Assembly (NCBI GenBank): GCA_964471535.1
Contig: CAYYHA010000240.1
Location: 1-6,479 of the forward strand
Source of the DNA: CAYYHA01 sp964471535
GTDB taxonomy: Bacteria > Myxococcota > Myxococcia > SLRQ01
Reading direction: 5' to 3'
DNA length: 6,479 nt
Below the pieces are notes generated by a model, which saw only the letters and a program-made list of their open reading frames with translations, ran no database searches and had not been told where the DNA came from. Positions 5,702 through 6,479 of this stretch are shown piece by piece. The translations under genes and the position numbers were made by a program. Position 1 is the first letter of the stretch; each line of letters opens with the position of its first letter.

Positions 5702-6479
5702 CAGTCGACCCGGCGCAGGATGAGGCACTTCAGATAGGCCGTCTCTGGCACCCCCAGCAGCACCGGGTGGTCTCGCCCCGCTCCGTGGCGCTCGAGGAGC
5801 TGCACCTTCCGACCGGCGTCGCTTGCCGCCTCACGGACGATCTCGAGGAGCATCGCCTCGCTCACGTGATAGGAGCAGGAGCAGGTGACGAGGATGCCAC
5901 CAGGGGCGAGGAGCTGCAGCGCGCGTAGGTTGATCTCCTTGTAGCCACGGCGTGCCCCCTCGAGCGCCTTCTTCGAGCGAGCGAAGGCCGGCGGGTCGAG
6001 GACCACCATATCGAAGCGGTCGCCTTCGACCGCGTGCTCCTTCAGCCAGTCGAAGGCGTTGGCTTCGACGAAGTCCACGGAGAGGTCGTTGCGCGCCGCG
6101 CTCGCTCGTGCCTCGGCCAGGGCCTGCGGCGCGACCTCTACCGCGGTCACCCGTCCTCCAGCCCGGGCCATGTTCAGGGCGAAGCCACCGAGGTACGAGA
6201 AGGCGTCGAGGCAGCGGGCGCCCGGCCGGACGTAGCCGCGGACTCTGGGATGGTTCTCCCGCTGGTCGAGAAAGGCCCCCGTCTTCTGCCCCTCGAGGAC
6301 ATCGGCGTAGAAGGTCAGTCCTGCCTCCTGCCAAGGGATGGGACCGGAGACCCGACCCCGAAGCACGCCCCGGTTCAGGGCGAGGCCCTCGTAGCTCCGC
6401 ACCTTCGCATCGTTCCGCTCGACGATCGCCGCCGGCGCACAGAGATCCTGTAGGAGCGAGACGAAGGTCTCCTTGAGAC
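5701..6479 (-). CDS. rlmI: RlmI-like class I SAM-dependent 23S rRNA methyltransferase, 5' end beyond the window
   Basis: This is the C-terminal part of a methyltransferase of the RlmI (YccW) family, which makes m5C1962 in E. coli 23S rRNA. The exact target here is inferred from the family. The frame is open to the right edge, and its first complete codon is at 6477. A GTG at 6402 is internal, because LKETFVSLLQDL before it aligns with RlmI sequence. About 259 residues are present. Landmarks numbered from 6477 are GQKTGAFLDQRE (63-74), the SAM-binding DAFSYLGGFAL (91-101), VLDPPAF (159-165, motif IV) and TCSCSYHV (198-205, motif VI, with the likely catalytic Cys). RRGYKEINLRALQLL (176-190) and DHPVLLGVPE then YLK close the domain. 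The N-terminal PUA-like RNA-binding domain should lie just outside the window. TGA at 5703-5701 overlaps the ATG of the mutM-like gene (TGATG), indicating an operon with translational coupling. Confidence 0.92.
   Translation of the reverse strand, partial: LKETFVSLLQDLCAPAAIVERNDAKVRSYEGLALNRGVLRGRVSGPIPWQEAGLTFYADVLEGQKTGAFLDQRENHPRVRGYVRPGARCLDAFSYLGGFALNMARAGGRVTAVEVAPQALAEARASAARNDLSVDFVEANAFDWLKEHAVEGDRFDMVVLDPPAFARSKKALEGARRGYKEINLRALQLLAPGGILVTCSCSYHVSEAMLLEIVREAASDAGRKVQLLERHGAGRDHPVLLGVPETAYLKCLILRRVD

Noticed and set aside
4742..5737. A 331-codon plus-strand open frame antisense to the mutM-like gene
   Set aside because: It has no recognisable motifs, lies entirely opposite a well-supported Fpg-family gene, and has the composition expected of an antisense frame in GC-rich DNA.

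Overview
The window is high-GC DNA, densely packed with bacterial genes. Codons are biased to G or C in the third position, spacers are short, and long spurious antisense frames are common. I infer a high-GC proteobacterium or relative, possibly of the deltaproteobacterial/myxobacterial type. Gene content alone does not settle this. A run of ten Ns at 2669-2678 shows that this is a scaffold built from at least two contigs.

Layout, left to right. (1) 43-1776, plus strand: a family-39 (ArnT/PMT-like) membrane glycosyltransferase, whose reading frame stays open to the left window edge. (2) 1909-2316, plus strand: a single-domain response-regulator receiver protein, separated from the glycosyltransferase by 132 bp that include a strong hairpin. 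(3) 2462-3618, minus strand: an SPFH/Band-7 protein of the YdjI/'virion core protein-like' type ending in a SHOCT domain. It is broken in this assembly by the N gap, an apparent one-base frame break, and a twice-occurring Gly-rich decapeptide. (4) 3751-4794, plus strand and divergent from the SPFH gene: EpmA (GenX/PoxA), the EF-P lysine ligase. (5) 5701-6479, minus strand, running off the right edge: an RlmI-type 23S rRNA m5C methyltransferase. It overlaps by one base (TGATG) with (6) 4880-5701, minus strand: an Fpg/MutM-family DNA glycosylase. Genes 5 and 6 probably form one operon that converges on epmA.

Functionally this is mostly housekeeping: translation (EF-P modification and rRNA methylation), base-excision repair, envelope glycosylation, a signalling receiver and a membrane/stress-associated SPFH protein. 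I see no CRISPR array, transposase, integrase, tRNA, rRNA, toxin-antitoxin pair or recognisable defence island. No intergenic stretch exceeds about 150 bp. The clearest point for a second look is the structure of the SPFH gene around the N gap, which is more likely an assembly defect than new biology. The Fpg-like protein lacks the usual 8-oxoG capping-loop signature, and the EpmA protein carries the beta-lysine-type alanine in its active site. Both are useful details for a careful annotator. I did not find a convincing undescribed system.
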